From: Actinomycetes bacterium
GTDB lineage: Bacteria; Actinomycetota; Acidimicrobiia; Acidimicrobiales; RAAP-2
Direction of reading: 5' to 3'
Length of the DNA stretch: 6,343 nt
Assembly: GCA_021781315.1 (NCBI GenBank)
Contig: JAJXXB010000181.1
Span: 1-6,343 of the forward strand
The notes beneath the pieces were generated by a model. It made no database searches and was not told the DNA's origin. It worked only from the letters and a program-made list of their open reading frames with translations. Both the position numbers and the translations under genes were made by a program. Shown piece by piece: positions 1 through 6,343 of the stretch. The stretch's first letter is position 1. Every line of letters starts with the position of its first letter.

Positions 1-866
1 CGGTGACCCTCCAGGCCGTGTCGGCGGTGGGCCAACCCCTTCTCATGTCGGCCTGGCGCGACGCGTTCGCCCGCGAGGGTGTGGCCGTCGGACAGGTCCT
101 GCTCGCGCCGCTCGATTTCTCCAATCGCGGTCAGTACCTGCACGCTCGCTCTACCCTGGCCGCCCTCAAGTCGCTCGGGGTCGTGCCGATCGTCAACGAG
201 AACGACGCCGTCGCGGACGCCGAGATCCGCTTTGGCGACAACGACCGGATCGCGGCTCTGGTGGCCAACCTGGTGGCGGCCTCGCACCTCGTGCTCTTGA
301 CCGACACCGAGGGGCTCTTTACCGCCGATCCGCGACTGGACCCCGGGGCGACGCTGATCGAGGAGGTCCGGGCCTTCGACGCGACCCTGCTCGCCCTGGC
401 CGGCTCGTCGATCTCGGGCGTGGGCAGCGGTGGCATGGCCTCGAAGCTCGCGGCCGCGCACATGGCGACCTGGTCGGGCGTGACGACCGTGATCGCGCCG
501 GCGCGCGCGAGCGCGCCCCTCTCGTCGTCTCTCGCCGAGACCTCGGGCTTCGGCACGATCTTTCGCCCCCGTCCCGAGCGTCTCAGCGCGCGCAAGGCGT
601 GGATCGCCTTCGCCGTGGCGAGCACCGGGACGGTCTCGATCAACCAGGGGGCACTCCAGGCGCTCGAGCACCACGGGCGCAGCCTGCTGCGCGTGGGGGT
701 GACGGGTCACACCGGGACCTTCGAAGACGGCGACGCCGTCGACGTCCTCGGACCCCTCGGCGAGGTCGTCGCCAAGGGCCTGGTGCGCGTGGGAGCGGAG
801 AACTTCGACGACGGTGACGACGTCGTGATCCACCGCGACGACCTCGTCCTCCTTCGTCGTCCGTAG
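1..866 (+). CDS. proB: Glutamate 5-kinase (ProB), 5'-truncated by the window edge
   Basis: ATP-dependent kinase that phosphorylates the gamma-carboxylate of glutamate, the first and usually proline-inhibited step of cytoplasmic proline synthesis. Only the last 287 residues are visible. The GTG at base 3 is an internal Val codon, because the frame is open to base 1 and about 80 N-terminal residues of the ~367-residue E. coli type are missing. The visible part holds the amino acid kinase fold: the substrate-loop motif NENDAV (from base 195), GDND (234-245), LLTDTEGLFTADPR, and a GSGGMASKL motif whose Lys (444-446) corresponds to the conserved nucleotide-site lysine. From about base 590 to the end there is a C-terminal PUA domain (WIAFAVASTGTVSINQGA to VIHRDDLV), so this is the long, PUA-containing form. 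proA follows after 19 bp, as expected for a proBA operon. Family assignment is secure; the start cannot be seen. Confidence 0.97.
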   Translation, partial: VTLQAVSAVGQPLLMSAWRDAFAREGVAVGQVLLAPLDFSNRGQYLHARSTLAALKSLGVVPIVNENDAVADAEIRFGDNDRIAALVANLVAASHLVLLTDTEGLFTADPRLDPGATLIEEVRAFDATLLALAGSSISGVGSGGMASKLAAAHMATWSGVTTVIAPARASAPLSSSLAETSGFGTIFRPRPERLSARKAWIAFAVASTGTVSINQGALQALEHHGRSLLRVGVTGHTGTFEDGDAVDVLGPLGEVVAKGLVRVGAENFDDGDDVVIHRDDLVLLRRP

Positions 867-873
867 GCTCCGT

Positions 874-885
874 TACGCTAGCGAG
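874..885 (+). promoter_or_regulatory. Candidate -10 element of a leaderless proA promoter
   Basis: The proB-proA gap contains TACGCT (874-879), which fits the actinobacterial -10 pattern TANNNT. If transcription begins at the A of the proA ATG (886), this hexamer sits exactly at -12 to -7. The bases just before the ATG (GCTAGCGAG) carry no good Shine-Dalgarno sequence, which suits a leaderless start. No TTGACA-like -35 is visible near 851-856. Against it: proA may simply be co-transcribed with proB, and a TANNNT match is easy to get by chance. Confidence 0.33.
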
Positions 886-2118
886 ATGACGATTGGCGAA
901 CTTCGGGCCCAGGGCGCGCGCGTTCGCGCCGCCGCGGCCGTGCTCGCCACCGCGAGCGACGAGTCGCGCCAGCGCGTGCTGCGCGACGTGGCGAGCGCCC
1001 TCGAGGACCGTCGCGCCGAGCTGCTCGCCATCAACGCCGAGGAGCTCGATCGCTACCGCGACTCCGGCGCCGGTCGCGATCGCCTGACCCTCACCGAAGC
1101 CCGGGTGGACTCGATGGCGGCCGCCCTGCGTGACGTCGCGGCCGCGGCCGACCCGCTCTTTGAGGTGCTCGATCACCAGGTGCGTCCCAACGGGCTCGAC
1201 GTGTCGCGCGTGCGCGTTCCTCTCGGGGTGATCGGAGTCGTCTACGAGAACCGACCCAACGTCACGAGCGACGTGGCCGGGCTCTGCGTGCGCAGCGGTA
1301 ACGCGGCGTTCCTGCGCGGCTCATCCTCGGCCCAGGCGACGAATCGCTTCATCGTGGGGCTCTGGCACGAGGCGCTCGCCGCGGCGGGCCTGCCCGAGGA
1401 CGGCGTGGCGTTGGTCGAAGACTCCTCGCACGAGGCGGCGGTCGCCTTCATGCAGCTCGACGACGTGCTCGACTGCCTGATCCCGCGCGGCGGCCCGAGC
1501 CTGATCGCCGCGATGCGCGAGCACGCCCGCGTGCCCTACGTGCTCGACGGCGACGGCAACTGCCACGTCTACGTCGACGCCTCCGCCGACCTCGAGATGG
1601 CGGTCAACATCGTGGCCAACGCCAAGACGTCACGGCCCGGCGTGTGCAACGCGGCCGAGACCGTGCTCGTGCACCACGACGTCGCCGACGCCTTCTTGCC
1701 CGCCATGGCCACGGCGATCCCCCAGGTCGAGCTGCGCGGCGACGCCGAGACGATCCAGCGCATCGCGGCCTCGGAGGCGACCGAGGACGACTACGAGCGC
1801 GAGTTTCTCGATCTCGTTCTCGCGGTCAAGGTCGTGGACTCCCTGGACGAGGCCATCGCCCACGTCGCGCGCTACGGCACCGGACACAGCGAGGCGATCG
1901 TGACGCGCGACGCCACCAGCGCCGAGGAGTGGGTGCGCCGCGTCGACGCGGCGGCCGTGCTCGTGAACGCGTCGACGCGCTTCATCGACGGCGGTGAGTT
2001 GGGACTGGGCGGCGAGGTGGGGATCTCCACCCAGAAGCTGCACGCGCGCGGTCCCATGGGTCTGAAGGAACTGACCTGTCTCAAGTGGGTCGTACGAGGA
2101 GAGGGACAGGTTCGATGA
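886..2118 (+). CDS. proA: Gamma-glutamyl phosphate reductase (ProA)
   Basis: NADPH-dependent reductase that converts L-glutamyl 5-phosphate to glutamate 5-semialdehyde, the second step of proline synthesis, acting on the unstable ProB product. It has 410 residues, a normal length for the family (about 415-420). It belongs to the aldehyde dehydrogenase superfamily. The N-terminal cofactor-binding part includes PLGVIGVVYENRPNVTSD and the GNAAFLRGSSSA segment. The catalytic cysteine is Cys254 in TSRPGVCNAAET (tgc at 1645). The C-terminal part has NASTRFIDGGELGLGGEVGI and ends HARGPMGLKELTCLKWVVRG, all typical of ProA. The ATG at 886 is chosen because the N-terminus then starts as in other ProA proteins, 19 bp after the proB stop. 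There is no clear Shine-Dalgarno before it. The TGA shares ATGA with the ATG of the next gene, indicating translational coupling to the MoxR ATPase. No missing residues or frame damage. Confidence 0.98.
   Translation: MTIGELRAQGARVRAAAAVLATASDESRQRVLRDVASALEDRRAELLAINAEELDRYRDSGAGRDRLTLTEARVDSMAAALRDVAAAADPLFEVLDHQVRPNGLDVSRVRVPLGVIGVVYENRPNVTSDVAGLCVRSGNAAFLRGSSSAQATNRFIVGLWHEALAAAGLPEDGVALVEDSSHEAAVAFMQLDDVLDCLIPRGGPSLIAAMREHARVPYVLDGDGNCHVYVDASADLEMAVNIVANAKTSRPGVCNAAETVLVHHDVADAFLPAMATAIPQVELRGDAETIQRIAASEATEDDYEREFLDLVLAVKVVDSLDEAIAHVARYGTGHSEAIVTRDATSAEEWVRRVDAAAVLVNASTRFIDGGELGLGGEVGISTQKLHARGPMGLKELTCLKWVVRGEGQVR
2097..2104 (+). promoter_or_regulatory. Ribosome binding site of the MoxR-like gene
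   Basis: AGGAGAGG lies inside the proA 3' end, 10 bases before the ATG at 2115. It decides in favour of that ATG over the upstream in-frame start at 2085, which would lie well inside proA and precede the AGGAGAGG. Confidence 0.65.
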
Positions 2119-3059
2119 CGTCACTGGATCCGCGCCAGGAATTGGCCCAGCGCCTGGGACTCGATCAGGTGCCGCCGGCCAACTTCACGTCGCCCGACGA
2201 CGTGCGCACCCGTCTGGCCGCGCAGGGCTACCTGAGCGACGAGGCCATCGCCTCGGTCACCTTCCTCGCCGATCGCCTGGCCAAGCCGGTCCTCGTCGAG
2301 GGGCCCGCGGGCACCGGCAAGACCGCCCTGGCGCGCGCCGTCGCCGACGCGACGGGGGCGCGACTCATCCGATTGCAGTGCTACGAAGGACTCGACGAGT
2401 CCAAGGCCCTCTACGAGTGGAACTATCGCAAGCAGCTCTTGCGCATTCAGGCGGGCCGCGGCGAGGCGACCGGCGAGGAGTGGTCGCACCTCGAAGAGGA
2501 CATCTTCGCCGAAGAGTTCCTTTTGCGCCGACCGCTGCTCGAGGCTATCTCGGCGACTGACCCCGTCGTGCTGCTGATCGACGAGGTAGACCGGGTCGAG
2601 CTCGAGACCGAGGCCCTGCTGCTCGAAGTCCTGAGTGAGTACCAGGTATCGATCCCCGAGCTCGGCACCGTGCGGGCCCACCAAATTCCGCTCGTCTTTC
2701 TCACCTCGAACAACACCCGCGAGCTCTCCGAGGCCCTCAAGCGGCGCTGCCTCTACCTCTACGTGGGGTACCCCGACGTGGCCCGTGAGCGCGACATCAT
2801 CGTCGAACGGGTGCCCGGCATCTCGAGCGCGCTCGCCGAGCAGATCGCCCGGGTGGTGCGCTCGCTGCGCACGCTCGATCTGAAGAAGGCGCCCTCGGTC
2901 GCCGAGACCCTCGACTGGGCGCGCACGCTCGTCTTGCTCGGTCGCGAGGAGATTGGCGACGAGGACGCCGCCGCCACGTTGCACATCTTGCTCAAGTACC
3001 AGACGGACATCGACCGGGCGACCAAGGAGCTCCTGGGCCGCGGCAAGACCGTTGCTTAA
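2115..3059 (+). CDS. MoxR-family AAA+ ATPase (CoxD-like)
   Basis: Predicted cytoplasmic AAA+ ATPase of 314 residues, a normal MoxR/CoxD length. Walker A is GPAGTGKT at residues 63-70. Walker B is VVLLIDEVDR with Asp156 and Glu157. The sensor-1 Asn is in LTSNN (about 199-200), and the arginine-finger-like pair is in ALKRRC (Arg210, Arg211). The insert YEGLDESKALYEWNYRKQLL after the Walker A strand is characteristic of the CoxD-type subgroup. Known relatives act as ring-shaped chaperones that, with a VWA partner encoded next door, mature or metallate a client enzyme; CoxD/CoxE do this for the Mo/Cu CO dehydrogenase of Oligotropha. No such client is in this window. The start at 2115 is supported by AGGAGAGG and by the ATGA overlap with proA. 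The 3' end overlaps the VWA gene by 8 bp if that gene starts at TTG 3052. The family is certain; the biological client is unknown. Confidence 0.93.
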   Translation: MTSLDPRQELAQRLGLDQVPPANFTSPDDVRTRLAAQGYLSDEAIASVTFLADRLAKPVLVEGPAGTGKTALARAVADATGARLIRLQCYEGLDESKALYEWNYRKQLLRIQAGRGEATGEEWSHLEEDIFAEEFLLRRPLLEAISATDPVVLLIDEVDRVELETEALLLEVLSEYQVSIPELGTVRAHQIPLVFLTSNNTRELSEALKRRCLYLYVGYPDVARERDIIVERVPGISSALAEQIARVVRSLRTLDLKKAPSVAETLDWARTLVLLGREEIGDEDAAATLHILLKYQTDIDRATKELLGRGKTVA

Positions 3060-4458
3060 CCTGCTGGGCGACTTCATCGCCGAGCTGCGCGCCGCGGGGA
3101 TTCCGGTCTCGATGACCGAGCACATGGACGCGGCGCGCGCGATGCAGGCGATCGATCTCGGGGATCGGCCCCTCGTGCGCGCGGCGCTCGCGGCCACGTT
3201 GGTCAAGGACGGCGACCACCTGCCCGTCTTCTACACCGCCTTCGACGTCTTCTTCTCGATGCGCTCCTGGGCCGGCGCGGAGGAGCTCCTCAACTCCGAG
3301 GACGAGACGAGCGCCCCGACGGGGGCCAACGCCCCCGGCCCGCGACGCGGTTCGGGCGGTGCGTCGAGCACGATGTCGGCCGAGGAGCTGGCCGAACTTC
3401 TCTTTCGAGCCCTGCGCGACGGCGACGCGAACGCGCTGCGCCGCGGCGCCGGCGAGGCCGTGACGCGCTACGCGGGCATGGAGCCGGGTCGGCCGGTGGG
3501 CGGGACGTACTACCTCTATCGCACGCTGCGCAACCTCGACCTCGAGAACCTCGAGCGCCGCTTGGGTGGCGAGGCCGCGGGCGAGCTCGCCGAGCGGCTC
3601 GCGCGCGACGAGGCCCGCGCGCGCGTGGAGATGCTCAAAGCCGAGATCGAGCGCGAGATCCGCGAGCGCCTCGTCGAAGACCGGGGCTCGCAGGCTCTCG
3701 CCAAGTCGGTGCGCAAGCCGTTGCCCGAAGACGTCGACGTGATGCACGCCAATCGCGAGGAGATGGCTCAGCTCGAGCGAGCCCTGCGGCCGCTGAGTCG
3801 AAAGCTGGCCACGCGCCTCGCGCGTCGGCGTCGGCGGCGCCGACGCGGCCCGGTCGACCTGCGCCACACGGTTCGCCGCAGCCTCTCCACCGGCGGAGTG
3901 CCGATCGACCTGCGCTTCAAGCCCCCGCGGCCCAACAAGCCCGAGATCATCGTCATCGCCGACATCTCGGGCTCGGTCGCGTCCTTCGCCCGCTTCACCT
4001 TGCACCTCGTGCACGCGATCAGCTCGCAGTTCTCCAAGGTGCGCAGTTTCGTCTTCGTCGACGGCATCGACGAGGTGACGAGTCTCTTCGAGGGTGCCGA
4101 CGACCCGGCGGACGCGGTAGCGCGCATCAACGCCGAGGCCGACGTCATCGCCTTCGACGGTCACTCGGACTACGGGCGTGCGTTCAGCGTCTTTCACGAC
4201 CGCTTCGCCAAGGACGTCACGCGTCGCTCGACGGTCTTGATCCTGGGCGACGCGCGCAACAACTACCACCAGGCTCACCCCGAGGTCCTAGCTGACCTGC
4301 ACTACCGCGCCAAGGCGGTCTTCTGGCTCAACCCCGAGCCGCTGGGGTACTGGAACAGCGGCGACTCGATCATCAACCAGTACGCGCCGTACTGCGACCG
4401 CGTGGTCGAGTGCCGCACGCTGCGCCAGCTCGAGGCCTTCGTCGGAGAGCTCGCGTGA
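3052..4458 (+). CDS. VWA-domain protein, CoxE family, partner of the MoxR ATPase
   Basis: Predicted 468-residue protein of the VWA/CoxE family, soluble with no signal peptide or membrane segment seen. The N-terminal third (LLNLLGDFIAELRAAGIPVS, then the LGDRPLVRAALAATLVK stretch) is the usual CoxE opening. The middle is charged and helical (about residues 180-265), ending in eight consecutive Arg codons at residues 258-265, before the DLRHTVRRSLSTGGVPIDLR segment. The C-terminal VWA domain has an intact MIDAS: DISGS at 304-308, the Asp of HSDYG (373), and Asp400 in LILGDARNNY, so metal-dependent ligand binding is plausible. The start is uncertain. TTG 3052 keeps the conserved N-terminus and gives an 8-bp overlap with moxR, but AAGGAG at 3024-3029 is too far away to be convincing. 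ATG 3112 would cut off the conserved first helix, and the long in-frame extension to 2953 only shadows moxR. Inferred to work with the MoxR ATPase on an unknown client. Confidence 0.9.
   Translation: MLNLLGDFIAELRAAGIPVSMTEHMDAARAMQAIDLGDRPLVRAALAATLVKDGDHLPVFYTAFDVFFSMRSWAGAEELLNSEDETSAPTGANAPGPRRGSGGASSTMSAEELAELLFRALRDGDANALRRGAGEAVTRYAGMEPGRPVGGTYYLYRTLRNLDLENLERRLGGEAAGELAERLARDEARARVEMLKAEIEREIRERLVEDRGSQALAKSVRKPLPEDVDVMHANREEMAQLERALRPLSRKLATRLARRRRRRRRGPVDLRHTVRRSLSTGGVPIDLRFKPPRPNKPEIIVIADISGSVASFARFTLHLVHAISSQFSKVRSFVFVDGIDEVTSLFEGADDPADAVARINAEADVIAFDGHSDYGRAFSVFHDRFAKDVTRRSTVLILGDARNNYHQAHPEVLADLHYRAKAVFWLNPEPLGYWNSGDSIINQYAPYCDRVVECRTLRQLEAFVGELA
4444..4449 (+). promoter_or_regulatory. 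Ribosome binding site of the histidine phosphatase gene
   Basis: GGAGAG in the last codons of the VWA gene, 5 bases before the GTG at 4455. Together with the GTGA stop-start overlap it supports the GTG over the upstream in-frame start at 4410, which lies within the VWA gene. Confidence 0.6.
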
Positions 4459-5129
4459 CGTCGGACTTCGCGGAGGGCTACTTCACGCGCGGGCGTGAAC
4501 CGCGCGGGACCCGCCTCGTCCTGATCCGCCACGGCGAGGCGCGCTGCAACGCCGAGGGCGTCGTGGGTGGCCCGCGCGGCGATGGTGGCCTGACCGACCT
4601 CGGCCGAGCCCAGGCGGCGGCTCTGGCGCAACGCCTCGCGATCACGCGCGAGCTCGACGACGCGGCGGCGCTCTACACCTCCATCCTGGGTCGCTCCATC
4701 GAGACCGCGCGCGTGCTCGCCCCGGGACTGCCCGACCTCGCCGCGATTGCCGACTGCGACCTGTGCGAACTGCACCCCGGCGCGGCCGACGGGCTCACGT
4801 GGGCCGAACTGGAAGAGAGCTACGGCGTCGCGGACTGGAGCGTCGCGCCCGAGGCGCCGTTTTCACCGGGTGGCGAGAGCTGGCTCGCCTTCTACGAGCG
4901 CTGCGAGCGCGCCATCGCCACGCTGGTCGCGCGCCACCCCGGTGAGCGCGTGGTGGCGATCGTGCACGGCGGCGTGATCGAGCAGGCGATGAAGGTGCTC
5001 AACGGCAATGACCCCGCGGCGCGTCTGGGACTGCGCACCGAGCACTGCTCGATGACCGAGATCGAGTTCGACGGGACTCGCCGGCGCCTGCTGCGCTACA
5101 ACGACGTCGCGCCGCTGTCGTTCGCGTAG
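4455..5129 (+). CDS. Histidine phosphatase family protein
   Basis: Predicted cytoplasmic phosphohydrolase (phosphoglycerate mutase-like fold) of 224 residues, a usual size for the family. The RHG motif [10 protein letters not shown] places the phosphorylated His at residue 26 with Arg25. [10 protein letters not shown] follows, then Arg80 in the [10 protein letters not shown] segment, Glu105 in [12 protein letters not shown] as likely proton donor, GGES at 139-142, and the second catalytic His171 in VAIVHGGVI. All expected catalytic residues are present. The ELHPGAADG segment differs from the H-L-G-D-W-Q-G type of mycobacterial GpgP as I recall it, so I do not assign glucosyl-3-phosphoglycerate phosphatase, and true phosphoglycerate mutase activity is not indicated either. 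The start is GTG 4455, overlapping the VWA stop in GTGA with GGAGAG 5 bases upstream. The 3' end overlaps the convergent DAHP synthase gene by 34 bp. Substrate unknown; co-transcription with proA-moxR-VWA is inferred. Confidence 0.92.
   Translation: MTSDFAEGYFTRGREPRGTRLVLIRHGEARCNAEGVVGGPRGDGGLTDLGRAQAAALAQRLAITRELDDAAALYTSILGRSIETARVLAPGLPDLAAIADCDLCELHPGAADGLTWAELEESYGVADWSVAPEAPFSPGGESWLAFYERCERAIATLVARHPGERVVAIVHGGVIEQAMKVLNGNDPAARLGLRTEHCSMTEIEFDGTRRRLLRYNDVAPLSFA
5096..5129. other. Convergent coding overlap between the phosphatase and DAHP synthase genes
   Basis: The + strand phosphatase ends with TAG at 5127-5129, while the - strand DAHP synthase stops only at 5096-5098 (cta on +). 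These 34 bp therefore encode the C-termini of both proteins, [11 protein letters not shown] on + and the last ~10 residues ending SGATSL on -. No hairpin followed by a T tract is seen on either strand nearby, so the two transcripts probably overlap as well. Confidence 0.9.
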
Positions 5130-6343
5130 TCGCGCAGGAACTCCGCCACGTGAAAGGCGAGGTCCAGGCTCTGGGTCGCGTTGAGGCGCGGGTCGCAGAT
5201 CGTCGTGTAGTTGAGATCGAGATCGTCCTCGCCCAGTCGTGAGCCGCCACCGAGGCACTCGGTGACGTTGTCGCCGGTCAGCTCGACGTGCAGGCCGCCC
5301 GGCCAGGTGCCCAGGGCCTGATGCACGGCGAAGAACTGGCTGACCTCGCTCATGATGTCGTCGAAGTGGCGGGTCTTCTGACCGCCCGAGGCGAGGAAGG
5401 TGTTGCCGTGCATCGGATCGCAGGCCCAGACGACGTCGCGGCCGTCGTCGCGCATCGCCTCGACGAGCGGCGGTAGCGCGTCGGCGACGTGGTTCTGGCC
5501 CATGCGCGAGATCAAGGTGAGACGACCGGGGACGTTCTCGGGGTTGAGCACGTCGCCCAGGCGGCGCAGCTCGTCGGCGTCGACGCGCGGGCCGACCTTC
5601 ACGCCCACCGGATTGGCGACGCCGCGCAGGAACTCGACGTGAGCGCCCTCGAGGTCGCGGGTGCGATCCCCGATCCAGAGCATGTGCGCCGAGCAGTCGT
5701 AGAAGTCGCCAGTCAGGGAGTCGCGCCGGGTCAGGGCCTGCTCGTAGGGCAAGATGAGAGCCTCGTGGCTGGTGTAGAAGTCCACGCCCTGGAGCGCGGA
5801 GTCGTCGTGGAGGTCGATCCCGCAGGCCTTCATGAACTGCAGGGCCCGCTCGATCTCATCGGCGATCATGGCGTAGCGCTTGCCCTCGAGGGAGTTGGCG
5901 ACGAACTCCTGGTTCCAGGCGTGCACGCGAGAGAGCGCGGCGAAGCCACCGGTCGTGAAGGCGCGCAGCAGGTTCAGCGTTGCGACGCTCTGGTGGTACG
6001 CGGTGAGGAGTCGCTCGGGGTCGGGCCGACGCGCCTCTGCGGTGAACTCCTCGGAGTTGACGATGTGTCCGCGGAATGCCTCGAGGGAGACACCGTCGTG
6101 GATCTCCACCGGCGCGCTGCGGGGCTTGGCGAACTGGCCGGCGATGCGCCCGACCTTGATGACCGGCACGCCCGAGGCGTAGGTGAGGGCCACCGCCATC
6201 TGCAAGATGACCTTCAACTTGTCGCGAATGGAATCGGCCGATCCCTCGTCGAAGGACTCGGCGCAGTCACCGGCCTGGAGGAGGAAGGCCTTGCCCTGGG
6301 AGACGAGGGCCAGGTGCTCCTGGAGCCGTCGCGCCTCGCCGGC
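5096..6343 (-). CDS. aroG: Class II 3-deoxy-7-phosphoheptulonate (DAHP) synthase, 5'-truncated by the window edge
   Basis: Condenses phosphoenolpyruvate and erythrose 4-phosphate to DAHP, the entry step of the shikimate pathway to aromatic amino acids. The frame is open to base 6343, so 415 residues are visible. The TTG at 6217 is internal, since the 42 codons before it encode conserved sequence including [12 protein letters not shown]. Family motifs follow in order: [13 protein letters not shown], the [18 protein letters not shown] segment, [52 protein letters not shown] and [15 protein letters not shown]. The four metal ligands are present: Cys27 (6263-6265), His312 (5408-5410), Glu354 (5282-5284) and Asp384 (5192-5194), numbered from the first visible codon. 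The His-to-Glu and Glu-to-Asp spacings of 42 and 30 match M. tuberculosis AroG (H369, E411, D441, from memory). Roughly 50-60 N-terminal residues are off the window, so the regulatory N-terminus cannot be judged. The symbol follows mycobacterial usage; aroF or aroH is used elsewhere. Confidence 0.97.
   Translation of the reverse strand, partial: AGEARRLQEHLALVSQGKAFLLQAGDCAESFDEGSADSIRDKLKVILQMAVALTYASGVPVIKVGRIAGQFAKPRSAPVEIHDGVSLEAFRGHIVNSEEFTAEARRPDPERLLTAYHQSVATLNLLRAFTTGGFAALSRVHAWNQEFVANSLEGKRYAMIADEIERALQFMKACGIDLHDDSALQGVDFYTSHEALILPYEQALTRRDSLTGDFYDCSAHMLWIGDRTRDLEGAHVEFLRGVANPVGVKVGPRVDADELRRLGDVLNPENVPGRLTLISRMGQNHVADALPPLVEAMRDDGRDVVWACDPMHGNTFLASGGQKTRHFDDIMSEVSQFFAVHQALGTWPGGLHVELTGDNVTECLGGGSRLGEDDLDLNYTTICDPRLNATQSLDLAFHVAEFLRDYANDSGATSL

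Noticed and set aside
3..5. GTG at base 3 as the start of proB
   Set aside because: The frame is open to the window edge and the protein would lack about 80 residues of the kinase domain, so this is an internal valine.
913..930. Inverted repeat GGCGCG/CGCGCC with a 6-base loop just inside proA, considered as an attenuator or terminator
   Set aside because: It lies within coding sequence, has no T tract, and such short GC palindromes recur throughout this high-GC window.
2121..3206. 361-codon open frame on the - strand opposite the MoxR ATPase gene
   Set aside because: Antisense shadow of a well-defined AAA+ ATPase; low-complexity product without motifs.
3823..3846. Run of eight Arg codons in the VWA protein, considered as a repeat expansion or nucleic-acid-binding tail
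   Set aside because: The codons are mixed (cgt, cgg, cgc, cga), so it is not a simple repeat. An Arg-rich linker ahead of the conserved DLRHT segment is, as I recall, common in CoxE-family proteins.
2992..4278. Long open frame of 428 codons on the - strand opposite the VWA gene
   Set aside because: It mirrors the GC-rich codon pattern of the + strand gene, has no recognisable domain, and the + strand frame encodes intact CoxE motifs.
5085..5140. Possible intrinsic terminator at the convergent gene ends
   Set aside because: No stable hairpin followed by a run of T was found on either strand; the region is fully coding.
6215..6217. TTG at 6217 (- strand) as the start of the DAHP synthase
   Set aside because: The upstream codons to the window edge encode the conserved [12 protein letters not shown] segment with the metal-ligand cysteine, so the gene continues beyond the window.

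Overview
This is a GC-rich, gene-dense stretch of bacterial chromosome with essentially no intergenic DNA. It reads as an actinobacterium. The reasons are the very strong G/C bias at third codon positions, the GTG and TTG starts, a class II (M. tuberculosis AroG-like) DAHP synthase, and proB-proA followed by a MoxR/VWA pair. As I recall it, mycobacteria have the same order after proA (Rv2427c, Rv2426c, Rv2425c). A deep-branching group such as Acidimicrobiia is possible, but the sequence alone does not settle this.

Layout: five genes run left to right on the + strand. They are the 3' part of proB (glutamate 5-kinase, entering from the left edge), proA (gamma-glutamyl phosphate reductase), a MoxR-family AAA+ ATPase (CoxD-like), a CoxE-type VWA-domain protein, and a histidine phosphatase. 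proB and proA are 19 bp apart. From proA onward each gene overlaps the next: ATGA at proA/moxR, 8 bp at moxR/VWA, and GTGA at VWA/phosphatase. This looks like one translationally coupled operon. The sixth gene, a class II DAHP synthase, lies on the - strand, enters from the right edge, and runs tail-to-tail into the phosphatase with a 34-bp coding overlap.

How the genes work together: ProB and ProA are the first two enzymes of proline synthesis from glutamate. The MoxR ATPase and VWA protein are expected to form a chaperone or metal-insertion pair whose client is not in the window. The phosphatase has all the usual histidine-phosphatase catalytic residues but no evident substrate. The DAHP synthase starts the shikimate pathway and belongs to a separate transcription unit. 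No RNA genes, mobile elements, CRISPR arrays, clear terminators or long non-coding stretches were seen. Most of the window is ordinary housekeeping sequence. The points worth a second look are the orphan MoxR/CoxE pair inside a proline operon, the convergent coding overlap, and a possible leaderless promoter directly in front of proA.
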